Assembly: GCA_016721115.1 (NCBI GenBank)
Contig: JADKIW010000001.1
Span: forward strand, 1,069,501 to 1,133,500
Length of the DNA: 64,000 bases
Source: Candidatus Defluviilinea proxima
GTDB taxonomy: Bacteria > Chloroflexota > Anaerolineae > Anaerolineales > Villigracilaceae
Direction of reading: 5' to 3'
Under the pieces are notes generated by a model that saw only the letters and a program-made list of their open reading frames with translations, was not told the origin of the DNA and did no database searches. Within the stretch, counting starts at the first letter, position 1. Each line of letters begins with the position of its first letter. Below, one piece after another: positions 42,828 through 50,972 of the stretch. The translations under genes were made by a program, and so were the position numbers.

Positions 42828-42870
42828 TTGGTTCTCCTTTTTGAATTCTCTGTATGGTATCGGCTTGCGC

Positions 42871-42900
42871 TTACGAAACGGCTGTAAAATTATTACGAAA
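42871..42900. promoter_or_regulatory. OmpR/PhoB-type tandem boxes between tlpA-like and regulator genes
   Basis: Plus strand TTACGAAA (42871), weaker CTGTAAAA (42882) and TTACGAAA (42893), start to start 11 bp. Read toward the tlpA-like gene this is TTTCGTAA-taa-TTTTACAG-ccg-TTTCGTAA, followed after 11 bp by TACCAT as a -10, the spacing of PhoB-type activators. The same box occurs upstream of the second tlpA-like gene (45859-45877). Confidence 0.6.
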
Positions 42901-42949
42901 GTCTGAACATATTCACTGTTCTATAAAACCATGGAGTATGATTTCACTG

Positions 42950-43642
42950 ATGAACATAAAGAACATTCTCGTCGTGGAAGATGAAGCCAGCATCGCGGAA
43001 GTGGTGAGCCTATACCTCAAACGTGCGGGCTTTAACGTGCAGATCGCTTCGGATGGGAAACAGGCGATGAATATCTTCGAGCGCCAAATGCCTGACTTCG
43101 TGATCCTGGACTTGATGCTCCCCGAAGTAGACGGTCTTTCCCTTACCCGCTGGCTGAGAGACCGTTCCGATGTGCCGATTATCATGCTGACGGCCCGCCG
43201 CGAAGAGATAGACCGCATCGCTGGTCTCGAAATGGGCGCGGACGATTATGTGGTCAAGCCATTCAGTCCGCAAGAGTTGGTGAGTCGTGTTCGAGCGGTG
43301 ATGAGGCGTCTCGGACGGGATCAGGCCGAAACGGAGTCTGAACGCGCGCTGTCGTTCGAGAATCTTGTTATCGAGCCGATGAGTCGCGTGGTCACAGTCA
43401 AAGGAAGTCCCGTTGAGTTGACAGCGAAAGAGTTCGATATGTTGTATCTGCTGGCGCGTCATCCGAAGCAGGTGTTTACGCGCGAACAATTGTTGGAACG
43501 TGTGTGGGGCGGCGCGCAATACATTGACCCAGGCACTGTGACCGTGCATGTGCGGCGCCTGCGTGAAAAGATCGAAGATGATCCGTCGAAACCCGCGCGG
43601 TTGTTAACCGTGTGGGGTGTTGGTTATAAATTTGAACCTTAG
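42950..43642 (+). CDS. OmpR/PhoB-family response regulator
   Basis: 230 residues. Receiver domain with the phospho-Asp in FVILDLMLPEVDGLS, Thr in IIMLTARREE and Lys in VVKPFSPQE. The C-terminal winged helix has FDMLYLLARHPKQVFTREQL, GTVTVHVRRLREKIEDDP and TVWGVGYKFE. Forms a pair with the kinase downstream. Start 42950 is preferred because the receiver fold begins at NIKNILVVEDE; 42938 is possible. By analogy to E. coli HprR, which sits next to msrPQ, it may answer oxidants or copper. Confidence 0.92.
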   Translation: MNIKNILVVEDEASIAEVVSLYLKRAGFNVQIASDGKQAMNIFERQMPDFVILDLMLPEVDGLSLTRWLRDRSDVPIIMLTARREEIDRIAGLEMGADDYVVKPFSPQELVSRVRAVMRRLGRDQAETESERALSFENLVIEPMSRVVTVKGSPVELTAKEFDMLYLLARHPKQVFTREQLLERVWGGAQYIDPGTVTVHVRRLREKIEDDPSKPARLLTVWGVGYKFEP

Positions 43643-43650
43643 TGATATAT

Positions 43651-43714
43651 CGCGCTGAGCGGAACGAAGTGAAGTCGAAGCGCCCTTCGTCTGCATTTCA
43701 CTCCGCTCAGGGCG
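43651..43714. repeat. palindromic repeat, CTGAGCGGA family (copy 2)
   Basis: CGCGCTGAGCGGA pairs with TCCGCTCAGGGCG (one mismatch). The centre includes AAGTCGAAGCGCCCTTCG. It fills the gap between the regulator and kinase genes; related to 20437-20536. Confidence 0.72.
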
Positions 43715-43725
43715 AAAAGAAAAAT

Positions 43726-44961
43726 ATGAAAACAACCCTCTCCCAAACTCCCCTGCTCGCCCGATTTACGATGGGCATTGTATTGATCGTCGCGGTTTCG
43801 CTGGCGATCTTTATGCTGGTCATGTTTCCGCCCATGAACGAGTTGGGATTGATGGCTTTATATCTCGGCATCACGGCATTGGTCTCGGCGTTAGCTGGGT
43901 ATGCGGCCTATCGTTTGGGTTGGATCAATTACTCCCCAACCTTACGTTGGACGTTGTTGGGTGGGTATGCACTGGCAAGTGTGCTGACATTCTTCAACGT
44001 CTGGTTCTCGGCGCAGATGATGTTCGCCAGCCCGCATGATCTTTCGCTCGCCATTGTGTTATTGATCTTTGCCGGTGGCATGGCCATGGTGATGGGGTAT
44101 TTTCTTTCGACCACAGTCACAGAACGTATTCATGGATTGAAAGATGCGGCTGAAAAATTGGCGCAAGGTGACTTGAACACGCGCGTCCCAATAAAAGGGA
44201 AAGATGAAGTTGCCATGCTTGCCAACGCGTTCAATCAAATGGCCGGACAACTGCAAGCCGCCGACCAGAAACAGCGTGACCTCGATAACATGCGCCGTGA
44301 CCTGATCGCATGGGTCAGCCATGACCTGCAAACTCCACTGGCTTCGATGCGTGCCATCCTTGAAGCCGTATCCGATGGCGTGGTGGATGACCCCGAAACC
44401 GTAAAGCGGTATCTCAACACAGCACAACGTGATGTGCGGAATCTTTCTGCGTTGATCGATGACCTCTTCCAAATGGCGCAACTGGATGCTGGCGGTTTCC
44501 CGCTCAGCCGCGCACAAGCATCTTTGAGCGATCTCGTTTCCGATACGCTCGAAAGCTTTACTGAACTTGCCAAACAACAAAACATCACGCTCGAAGGTAA
44601 CGTGGAACTCGATGTTGACCCTGTCACGATGGACACACAAGCCATCGGGCGTGTGCTCAATAATCTCATCGGCAATGCGTTGCGTCACACAACAAAAGGC
44701 AGGGTCAGCGTTTGGGTGCGGCGCTCGGCTCAAGGCGTTGAAGTGACCGTCAGCGATACGGGCGAGGGCATCCGTGCGGAAGATATTCAACATATCTTCG
44801 AGCGTTTCTATCGCGGTGACGCTTCAAGGTCCCGCCATCGCGGCACTGGCGCGGGGTTGGGGCTCGCCATTGCACGCGGCATTGTCCGCGCACATGGGGG
44901 CGAGATCAAAGTGGAAAGTCAGGTCGGTAAAGGCACGCAGTTCACCTTTCATATTCCATAA
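43726..44961 (+). CDS. sensor histidine kinase
   Basis: 411 residues. Four transmembrane helices in residues 10-135, a HAMP domain (ERIHGLKDAAEKLAQGDLNT), HisKA with phospho-His199 in AWVSHDLQTPLASM, and the ATPase domain (NNLIGNALRH, DTGEGI, RGTGAGLGLAIARG). No large extracytoplasmic sensor loop, so it probably senses within or near the membrane. ATG 43726 is chosen; the upstream in-frame part is the palindromic repeat. The original downstream context has been separated by an insertion sequence. Confidence 0.93.
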   Translation: MKTTLSQTPLLARFTMGIVLIVAVSLAIFMLVMFPPMNELGLMALYLGITALVSALAGYAAYRLGWINYSPTLRWTLLGGYALASVLTFFNVWFSAQMMFASPHDLSLAIVLLIFAGGMAMVMGYFLSTTVTERIHGLKDAAEKLAQGDLNTRVPIKGKDEVAMLANAFNQMAGQLQAADQKQRDLDNMRRDLIAWVSHDLQTPLASMRAILEAVSDGVVDDPETVKRYLNTAQRDVRNLSALIDDLFQMAQLDAGGFPLSRAQASLSDLVSDTLESFTELAKQQNITLEGNVELDVDPVTMDTQAIGRVLNNLIGNALRHTTKGRVSVWVRRSAQGVEVTVSDTGEGIRAEDIQHIFERFYRGDASRSRHRGTGAGLGLAIARGIVRAHGGEIKVESQVGKGTQFTFHIP

Positions 44962-44972
44962 TCAAAACCCTA

Positions 44973-44990
44973 AGAGGCTGTTTAATAAAT
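44973..44990 (+). repeat. left terminal inverted repeat of the IS
   Basis: AGAGGCTGTTTAATAAAT, perfectly complementary to the right end. Confidence 0.92.
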
Positions 44991-45021
44991 AGGAAAAAGA
45001 GGAAAAATCGGGCAAACTTGG

Positions 45022-45408
45022 ATGATGACCAAATCAAACCAAGAATACCCGACTAACCTGAATGATACCGAATGGAAGCAAATTGCGCCATACTTGCCCA
45101 GAGCAAAGCGCAAAGGCAGACCACGAGAAATACCTTGGCGAGCGATTATGAATGGCATCTTTTACATTGTCAAAAATGGTTGTGTTTGGCGAGATTTACC
45201 ACATGAGTTTCCTGCTTGGCAAACAGTCTATTATTATTTTAGACAGTTTGGGAAGAACCGCATGTGGGAAAAGCTTAATACGATCATTCGAGAGCGCGTT
45301 CGAATTCAAGCAGGGCGTAGTCCACAAGCGAGTGCAATGATTCTGGATAGTCAAAGCATAAAAAGTGCAGAAGGTGGTGAAAAATTGGTTTTGATGGTGG
45401 CAAACTGA
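45022..45408 (+). CDS. IS5-family transposase, N-terminal frame
   Basis: 128 codons. The N-terminal domain reads LNDTEWKQIAPYLPRAKRKG, then WRDLPHEFPAWQTVYYYFRQ, and the first catalytic Asp lies in ASAMILDSQSIKSAEGG. The frame stops soon after; a -1 slip on GAAAAAT (A5 at 45380-45384) gives KIGFDGGKLIKGRKR and joins the second frame. This is either programmed frameshifting, as known for the subgroup, or a lost base. Confidence 0.88.
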   Translation: MMTKSNQEYPTNLNDTEWKQIAPYLPRAKRKGRPREIPWRAIMNGIFYIVKNGCVWRDLPHEFPAWQTVYYYFRQFGKNRMWEKLNTIIRERVRIQAGRSPQASAMILDSQSIKSAEGGEKLVLMVAN

Positions 45409-45428
45409 TAAAAGGACGAAAAAGAAAT

Positions 45429-45833
45429 GTGATTACAGATACGATGGGGCTCGTAGTTCTGGCCAAAGTCACTGCCGCTGATGTACAAGATGTTTATGCT
45501 GGCGAAGAAACTCTGGTGAAATTGAAAAAGGGGAAGTCTCTCAGAGCGCGTTTGCAAAAAATCTTTGCTGATGGTGGTTATCGTGGGCACCTCGTTGATT
45601 GGGTCAAAAATGAACTTCAAGCTGAGATCACCTTCATCTTGAAGGTAGGCAACCAAAAAGGATTTCAAGTTCTACCCAAACGCTGGGTCATTGAACGAAC
45701 TAATGCTTGGATCACGCGCAATCGTCGTATGGCTAGAGACTATGAGCGCTTGGTGCAATCCAGTGAGTCTTTTATTTATATCTTGATGATCCGGCTTGGG
45801 CTACGACGTCTTGCTAAATTTAAGATTTATTAA
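45429..45833 (+). CDS. IS5-family transposase, C-terminal frame
   Basis: 134 codons from a GTG, but probably expressed only as the -1 fusion with the upstream frame. It carries the second catalytic Asp in KIFADGGYRG and the Glu in WVIERTNAWITRNRRMARDY. With the Asp of the first frame the DDE triad is complete, so the fused enzyme should be functional. Confidence 0.88.
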   Translation: MITDTMGLVVLAKVTAADVQDVYAGEETLVKLKKGKSLRARLQKIFADGGYRGHLVDWVKNELQAEITFILKVGNQKGFQVLPKRWVIERTNAWITRNRRMARDYERLVQSSESFIYILMIRLGLRRLAKFKIY

Positions 45834-45842
45834 ACAGCCTCT
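45825..45842 (-). repeat. right terminal inverted repeat of the IS
   Basis: ATTTATTAAACAGCCTCT, perfectly complementary to the left end. Confidence 0.92.
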
Positions 45843-45858
45843 TAGGGTCTCTTCATTC

Positions 45859-45894
45859 TTATGTAATCTTTTCGTAAGGAAGTTTCCTTAGAAT
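45859..45894 (+). promoter_or_regulatory. regulator boxes and -10 of the second tlpA-like/msrPQ operon
   Basis: TTATGTAA (45859) and TTTCGTAA (45870) are spaced 11 bp; a -10 TAGAAT (45889-45894) follows after 11 bp. Orientation, spacing and distance to the ATG (about 40 bp) match the boxes before the first tlpA-like gene, so the same regulator probably acts on both. Confidence 0.6.
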
Positions 45895-45916
45895 AACAAC
45901 ATCAAGGAGACTGACC

Positions 45917-46465
45917 ATGAAACGTTATGCGTTTGGATTACTTGCCTTAATTCTTTTTGGATGTGCTCATCAGGCCGCCGTCCAATCACAAGCGGATTCT
46001 GCATCCCCAAAAGCCGCCTCACTGCCGGACCTCGGGCCTGCTCCTGAACTCACGAACGATACCTGGCTGAATGTTGACTCTCCTTTACGCATCGCAAGTT
46101 TAAAAGGAAAAGTTGTTATTGTCGAAATGTGGACGTTCGGATGTTATAACTGTCAGAATGTGATCCCCTCGTTGAAAGACTGGCATGGCAAATACAAAGA
46201 TCAGGGACTAGTCATCATCGGCAATCATTACCCCGAGTTCTCATATGAACAGGATCTGGATAATGTAAAGAACGCAGTTGCGAACTTGGGAATCGAATAT
46301 GCGGTTGCACAAGATAACGACGGAGCGACCTGGCAGGCTTACAAGAACCATTACTGGCCCACGTTGTATCTGATAGACAAGCAGGGCCATATCCGTTATG
46401 TGCATATTGGTGAAGGTCGATATGAAACGACCGAAGAGAATATCAAAGCATTGCTTTTGGAATGA
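45917..46465 (+). CDS. TlpA/DipZ-like thioredoxin-fold lipoprotein
   Basis: 182 residues. Lipobox LILFGC (Cys16), short polar linker, redoxin domain with active site CYNC (Cys76/Cys79 in MWTFGCYNCQ) and cis-Pro in HYWPTLYLI. The KGKVVIVEMWTFGC pattern is that of the extracytoplasmic domains associated with CcdA/DipZ. It precedes msrP and may supply electrons or reduce thiols oxidised under the same stress. AAGGAG precedes the ATG. Confidence 0.88.
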   Translation: MKRYAFGLLALILFGCAHQAAVQSQADSASPKAASLPDLGPAPELTNDTWLNVDSPLRIASLKGKVVIVEMWTFGCYNCQNVIPSLKDWHGKYKDQGLVIIGNHYPEFSYEQDLDNVKNAVANLGIEYAVAQDNDGATWQAYKNHYWPTLYLIDKQGHIRYVHIGEGRYETTEENIKALLLE

Positions 46466-46539
46466 GGAAGCTTGCTTCCGTAACCCGCCAGCGTACCCTT
46501 TCGGGCACACGAGCTGGCTGAATCCAAACTGGAGAAACT

Positions 46540-47502
46540 ATGAACAACAAATTCAAATCCGTCCCTGTGAAATCATCTGAGATCACGCCGTATTCACAAT
46601 ATCTTTCACGCCGCGATTTTCTCAAAGCCGCGGGCATTGTGACCGGATCCGCGCTTCTCGCGGCGTGCGCGCCGTCGGTGGCAGGGACAGTCGTCCCTGA
46701 GAAAGAAGCGCCGCAAAATCTCCCGACCGGGTTGACCGATGAGTTGGGGAGTCCTGCCAATTCATACGAAGACATCACTCACTATAATAATTATTATGAA
46801 TTCACCACGGACAAGGAAGGCGTTGCGTCATTAGCGACGAAGTTCAATCCATCGCCATGGACAGTGGAAGTATACGGTTTGGTCAACAAGCCCATGACCT
46901 TTGGCATGGAAGACCTGCTGAAAAAATACACACAGGAGGAGCGCATTTATCGTTTGCGTTGTGTGGAAGCGTGGAGCATGGTCATCCCGTGGACCGGGTT
47001 CACGCTTTCGAGTTTGTTGAAGGAAGTGGAGCCAACTTCAGATGCGAAATATGTGCGCTTTGAAACGGTCAATCGCCCCGAGGAAATGCCCGGCATGAAA
47101 AGCCCGTTTTACCCGTGGCCGTATCAGGAAGGTTTGCGCCTTGATGAAGCCATGAACGACCTGACCATTCTTGCCACCGGTTTATATGGCCAGCCTATGC
47201 CGAACCCAAATGGCGCGCCAATCCGTTTGGTGGTGCCGTGGAAATATGGATTCAAGTCCATCAAGGCCATTACCAAGATAGAATTGATCGCGGAGCAACC
47301 GACTACACTTTGGAGCCAGGTTGGACCTAATGAATATGGTTTCTATTCCAATGTGAATCCGCAGGTGCCACACCCGCGTTGGTCACAGGCCAGCGAGCGC
47401 CGCATCGGTGAATTGGGCCGCCGCGAAACATTGATGTTCAATGGGTATGCTGAGCAGGTTGCGCATTTGTATGATGGCATGGATCTGGCTGTAAATTATT
47501 AA
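46540..47502 (+). CDS. msrP: protein-methionine-sulfoxide reductase catalytic subunit MsrP
   Basis: 320 residues, molybdopterin enzyme of the sulfite-oxidase fold (YedY). Twin-arginine signal SRRDFLKAAG near residues 23-32, and a following AACAPS that could also be a lipobox. The molybdenum ligand is Cys141 in YRLRCVEAWSMVIPW. PFYPWPYQEGLRLDEAMNDL and PIRLVVPWKYGFKS are highly conserved. It repairs oxidised methionines in envelope proteins with electrons from MsrQ, encoded next. E. coli MsrP has 334 residues. Confidence 0.94.
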   Translation: MNNKFKSVPVKSSEITPYSQYLSRRDFLKAAGIVTGSALLAACAPSVAGTVVPEKEAPQNLPTGLTDELGSPANSYEDITHYNNYYEFTTDKEGVASLATKFNPSPWTVEVYGLVNKPMTFGMEDLLKKYTQEERIYRLRCVEAWSMVIPWTGFTLSSLLKEVEPTSDAKYVRFETVNRPEEMPGMKSPFYPWPYQEGLRLDEAMNDLTILATGLYGQPMPNPNGAPIRLVVPWKYGFKSIKAITKIELIAEQPTTLWSQVGPNEYGFYSNVNPQVPHPRWSQASERRIGELGRRETLMFNGYAEQVAHLYDGMDLAVNY

Positions 47503-47584
47503 TGGATGATGGATGGGCTGGGTTTCCCCGCCCATGTGTCATTATCAAACCAGGGCTGCAGGACGCCGCCCCTACGGAATACTA

Positions 47585-48268
47585 ATGAAAAAATTCTTCA
47601 CGCGTTTCACCCCTCTTCAAGTTGCCATGCATATCTACGGCTGGTCAACGCTTGTGATCTTGATCTTTCAATTCTTCACGAATAACCTGACCGCCAATCC
47701 CATTCAAGCATTGGAACAACGCACAGGGCGGCAGGCATTGGTGTTCCTTGTATTGTCATTGGCGTGCACGCCGCTCAATACGCTTTTCAAATGGAGCGAG
47801 CTTCTCAAACGCCGCCGCGCGCTTGGGTTGTATGCCTTCATGTATGCCACCATTCATGTGTTGATCTATCTCGATCTTGATTATGGCCTCGCGTGGAGTT
47901 TCATTGTTAGGGATGTGTTCGAAAAGCCTCGTCTGATCGCTGGCTTGATCGCGATCCTCATCATGATCCCTCTCGCGTGGACGTCCTTCGATATTTGGAA
48001 GAAGCGCCTCGGTAAAAATTGGAAGCGTCTGCATCAAAGCATCTATATATTGGCTCCCATCGTGATATTGCATTATATATGGAGTAAAAAAGGTAATCTC
48101 TTTGCTTTGCAAGGAGAAATCATCCGCCCGTTGATCTATGGACTGATCGTCGTCCTGCTCCTGATCTTCCGCATTCCATTTGTGAGGAAGTTCATCGCCT
48201 CTTTACGTGACCGAGTCCTGGCTCTGTTTCGAAAGCGGACTCTGCAACCGAAAACAACCCCGCAATAA
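47585..48268 (+). CDS. msrQ: haem-binding membrane subunit MsrQ
   Basis: 227 residues, six transmembrane helices of the ferric-reductase-like (YedZ) family. The haem-ligand histidines are probably in YATIHVLIYLDLDYG and RLHQSIYILAPIVILHYIW; TGRQALVFLVLSLACTPL is typical. It passes electrons from the quinone pool or flavin reductase to MsrP. ATG 47585 starts MKKFFTRFTPLQ; 82 bp upstream hold a repeat-like GC-rich stretch. Followed by a strong bidirectional terminator. Confidence 0.93.
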   Translation: MKKFFTRFTPLQVAMHIYGWSTLVILIFQFFTNNLTANPIQALEQRTGRQALVFLVLSLACTPLNTLFKWSELLKRRRALGLYAFMYATIHVLIYLDLDYGLAWSFIVRDVFEKPRLIAGLIAILIMIPLAWTSFDIWKKRLGKNWKRLHQSIYILAPIVILHYIWSKKGNLFALQGEIIRPLIYGLIVVLLLIFRIPFVRKFIASLRDRVLALFRKRTLQPKTTPQ

Positions 48269-48273
48269 ATTGC

Positions 48274-48306
48274 ATCGGGGCGGACGATCAAATCGTCCGC
48301 CCCGAT
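48274..48306. terminator. bidirectional terminator between msrQ and htrA
   Basis: ATCGGGGCGGACGAT - CAA - ATCGTCCGCCCCGAT, a perfect 15-bp stem with TTTG at the plus-strand end. It serves msrQ and the convergent protease gene. Confidence 0.8.
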
Positions 48307-48310
48307 TTGT

Positions 48311-49459
48311 TTAAGTATGGTTTGCCTCCCCCAATGTGATCTGTACTTGCATCTCTTGTCCATTCCGCATCACGGTCAATGTGACCTGGTCGCCGGGCTT
48401 GAAGGCGAACAATGTGTTCACGTAGGAATGTGTTTCGTCTAATGCTACATCACCGACTTTCGTGATGATATCTCCCTGTTGTAAACCTGCTGTACTGGCT
48501 GGGCTGTTTGCCGATACTTCCATGATGTACACACCCCACTGGGCAGACAGGTTATACCGAGCCGCGATGTTGGGATTGATCGGTTGAAAATTGATGCCGA
48601 TATACGGGCGGGCAAAATATCCCTTTTGAATGATCTGTTGCGCAATCGCCTGTGCTGTGTTCACAGGGATGGCGAAACCAAGCCCCTCGGCCACATCACC
48701 ACTGTTCGTGTTACGGACAACGAGTGTGTTGATGCCGATCACTTCACCGGCCAAATTCACAAGCGGACCACCTGAGTTACCGTGATTGATCGCGGCATCA
48801 GTTTGGATCAGGTCTTCGATTTGGTAGCCGTTACCCGTGTCTATGGAGCGACCTGTTGCACTGACCACACCAACAGTGACGGTATTCTTGAAGTTCCCAA
48901 GCGGTGAGCCGATGGCGATCACCGATTCACCGGGGTCGAGTTTGTCTGAGTTTCCAATGCTGGCAATGGCGGGGACCTTCGCATCAGTTTTCAATACGGC
49001 TATATCTGAATATTGATCCGTGCCGACGATGGTCGCTTGTTCTTCTGTGCCGTCCGAGAGGACGATCTTCACTTGCTTTGTGCCTTCCACAACATGGTTG
49101 TTGGTGAGAAGGTATCCGGTATCACTAATGAAGAATCCACTTCCGCTCACGGTTTGATCGCCGGTCAAACCGAAGACTGTCATCTGGCCGGGGACAGTCC
49201 CAACAACAGTAACAACTGCTGGGCCAACCCGCTGTACAGATTGGGTAACTGCGGTCTCGATATTTGTGTTGTTGAGTACCAATGTCTGATTCGGATCGGT
49301 GTTGTTGGCCGGTATGATCTGTTGCACAGAAACAGGCAGACTGCTCCGCTGTTGAACCGCTTGGTACACAGCGAATCCGCCTGCGATGGCGCCAGTTAAT
49401 GCAGAGACAGATGCGACGGCGATGATGAGCGCTATATACAAAACTCTTTTAAAAGACAT
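48311..49459 (-). CDS. HtrA/DegP-type serine protease with PDZ domain
   Basis: 382 residues. N-terminal membrane anchor (VLYIALIIAVASVSALTGAI), trypsin-like domain with His in LTNNHVVEG, Asp in YSDIAVLKTD and Ser in INHGNSGGPLVNLAGEV, and a C-terminal PDZ domain (SPASTAGLQQGDIITKVGDV). Degrades or refolds damaged proteins outside the cytoplasmic membrane. Its position beside the methionine-repair module fits envelope quality control, but it has its own promoter. Confidence 0.95.
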   Translation of the reverse strand: MSFKRVLYIALIIAVASVSALTGAIAGGFAVYQAVQQRSSLPVSVQQIIPANNTDPNQTLVLNNTNIETAVTQSVQRVGPAVVTVVGTVPGQMTVFGLTGDQTVSGSGFFISDTGYLLTNNHVVEGTKQVKIVLSDGTEEQATIVGTDQYSDIAVLKTDAKVPAIASIGNSDKLDPGESVIAIGSPLGNFKNTVTVGVVSATGRSIDTGNGYQIEDLIQTDAAINHGNSGGPLVNLAGEVIGINTLVVRNTNSGDVAEGLGFAIPVNTAQAIAQQIIQKGYFARPYIGINFQPINPNIAARYNLSAQWGVYIMEVSANSPASTAGLQQGDIITKVGDVALDETHSYVNTLFAFKPGDQVTLTVMRNGQEMQVQITLGEANHT

Positions 49460-49601
49460 TTTGAAACTCCTTGGTTTGTATCAGAAAAAATTCTAGTACC
49501 CGATTATGACAAACGAATTAAAAGATTGTGTATTTAATGTATGAAATAGTTAAATATAAACTTATAATTACGCCAAATTTCACCTTCTGGAGGTTGTTGA
49601 T

Positions 49602-50327
49602 ATGGATACTGTGCTGACCTTTATAAGCAATAACTGGATGCTCCTGGCCGGTGGTGCGTTAGGCGGCTTGCTTGGGTTGCTTTTATCCTATAAGACCCTT
49701 GAGAAAATGCTTCGCATGATCGGTACATCCACCGGCGATATTGCATCGCTTCCCTCAGGTGAACAAGTGGAGGTCGTTGGCAAGGTGAGTGGGGAAATAA
49801 ATTTGCAAAGCCCGATCACAAAGACGCCCTGTGCGTTGTGGCAGGTGGTTGTCTCAGAGCGGCGCAGTTCAGGGAAACATTCCCATTGGGTGACGGTGTA
49901 TAGCAACACATCCACGGCGGCTTTTGATGTATATGACGCAACTGGACGGATGAAAGTGTCCCCGGGGCCGCAAACGGAACTTATATTGCGTGATGATGTG
50001 AACAAGGCTTCGGGTTTGTTCCGCCCTCTGGATGAACAAACGCAGGCTGCTTTGAACGAAATGGGCGTGAACACGCAAGGCTTTCTAAGTCTGAATAAGA
50101 CCATGCGTGTGCAGGAACGATTTATCGAACAAGGGGATGAGATCTATGTGCTTGGCAAAACATCTGCTAATTTTGGGGCACGCGCCATGGATAGCGCTTC
50201 ACCATTGATCGTCAGTGACCACAGTGAAATGCAGTTGCTGGGCAGGTTTTCCTGGCAGGTTATTATCACCGTCCTTGTCGGGGTTTTTGTTGGTGCCATG
50301 TTGTCTTTCTTCTTTACGAATCGATAG
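49602..50327 (+). CDS. membrane protein, possibly GIDE/MULAN-like
   Basis: 241 residues with one helix at each end (WMLLAGGALGGLLGLLLSY and WQVIITVLVGVFVGAMLSFF) and a beta-rich domain between them (VEVVGKVSGEINLQSPITKT, CALWQVVVSERR, MRVQERFIEQGDEIYVLGKT). This layout is that of GIDE/MULAN-type proteins found in bacteria. No RING or enzyme motif. TGGAGG precedes the ATG. Confidence 0.65.
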   Translation: MDTVLTFISNNWMLLAGGALGGLLGLLLSYKTLEKMLRMIGTSTGDIASLPSGEQVEVVGKVSGEINLQSPITKTPCALWQVVVSERRSSGKHSHWVTVYSNTSTAAFDVYDATGRMKVSPGPQTELILRDDVNKASGLFRPLDEQTQAALNEMGVNTQGFLSLNKTMRVQERFIEQGDEIYVLGKTSANFGARAMDSASPLIVSDHSEMQLLGRFSWQVIITVLVGVFVGAMLSFFFTNR

Positions 50328-50344
50328 ATCATTTTTTCGGAGCA

Positions 50345-50962
50345 ATGATGTTCATTACACTTGAAGGTCCCGAAGGCTCTGGTAAGACATCTCACATCCC
50401 TTATCTTGTGGAGTACCTCCGCGAAAAGGGTTATGTTGTATTCCCCACGCGTGAACCGGGCGGCACATCCATCAGCGAACAGGTACGCGATATTTTGCAT
50501 GACCTGAAGAATGCGGAGATGCATCCACGTACGGAGACGTTGCTCTACCAGGCTGCGCGCGCACAAATTGTGGAACAGGTCATCAAACCGCGTCTTGCTG
50601 ACGGGGAAATTGTGATCTCCGACCGTTACTATGACTCAACGATAGCTTATCAAGGCTACGGTCATCAACAGGACCGGGAGCAGGTCCGTGCACTGGTGAA
50701 GTATGCAACGGGAGGCCTTGTCCCTGATCTGACGATCCTGCTTGATCTTGATGTGGAAGTGGGCTTACAACGCAAAAAGAAAAACGGCCTCGAATGGAAT
50801 CGAATGGACGCACATGAAGTGGCTTTCTATGAACGAGTCCGTGCGGGATATATGGAGATGGTCAAACAGGAACCAGATCGCTGGGTGGTCGTGGATTCGG
50901 GCCAGAAGTGGGATGATGTGCAAGCAGAGTTGCGGAAGGTGATTGTTGCAAAATTGAAGTAG
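50345..50962 (+). CDS. tmk: thymidylate kinase
   Basis: 205 residues. P-loop FITLEGPEGSGKTSH, the substrate motif TREPGGTSISEQVRDIL, the DRYYDSTIAYQGYG segment and a LID region RKKKNGLEWNRMD. Phosphorylates dTMP to dTDP. ATG 50345 has CGGAG upstream; a second ATG at 50348 is equivalent. It begins 17 bp after the GIDE-like gene. Confidence 0.95.
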   Translation: MMFITLEGPEGSGKTSHIPYLVEYLREKGYVVFPTREPGGTSISEQVRDILHDLKNAEMHPRTETLLYQAARAQIVEQVIKPRLADGEIVISDRYYDSTIAYQGYGHQQDREQVRALVKYATGGLVPDLTILLDLDVEVGLQRKKKNGLEWNRMDAHEVAFYERVRAGYMEMVKQEPDRWVVVDSGQKWDDVQAELRKVIVAKLK

Positions 50963-50972
50963 GGATATCAAA

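Larger units (their letters stand above)
44973..45842 (+). mobile_element. IS5-family insertion sequence (870 bp)
   Basis: Perfect 18-bp terminal inverted repeats (AGAGGCTGTTTAATAAAT) bound the element, and TA is duplicated on both sides (44971-44972, 45843-45844). Removing it restores CCCTAGGG, so the target was a CTAG palindrome, typical for the IS427-like subgroup. Two overlapping frames encode the transposase. Perfect ends suggest a recent insertion. It separates the kinase gene from the tlpA-like/msrPQ operon but does not touch the regulator boxes at 45859. Confidence 0.92.

Noticed and set aside
44059..44793. 244-codon minus-strand ORF over the histidine kinase
   Set aside because: Lies fully within the kinase gene, whose domains are intact.
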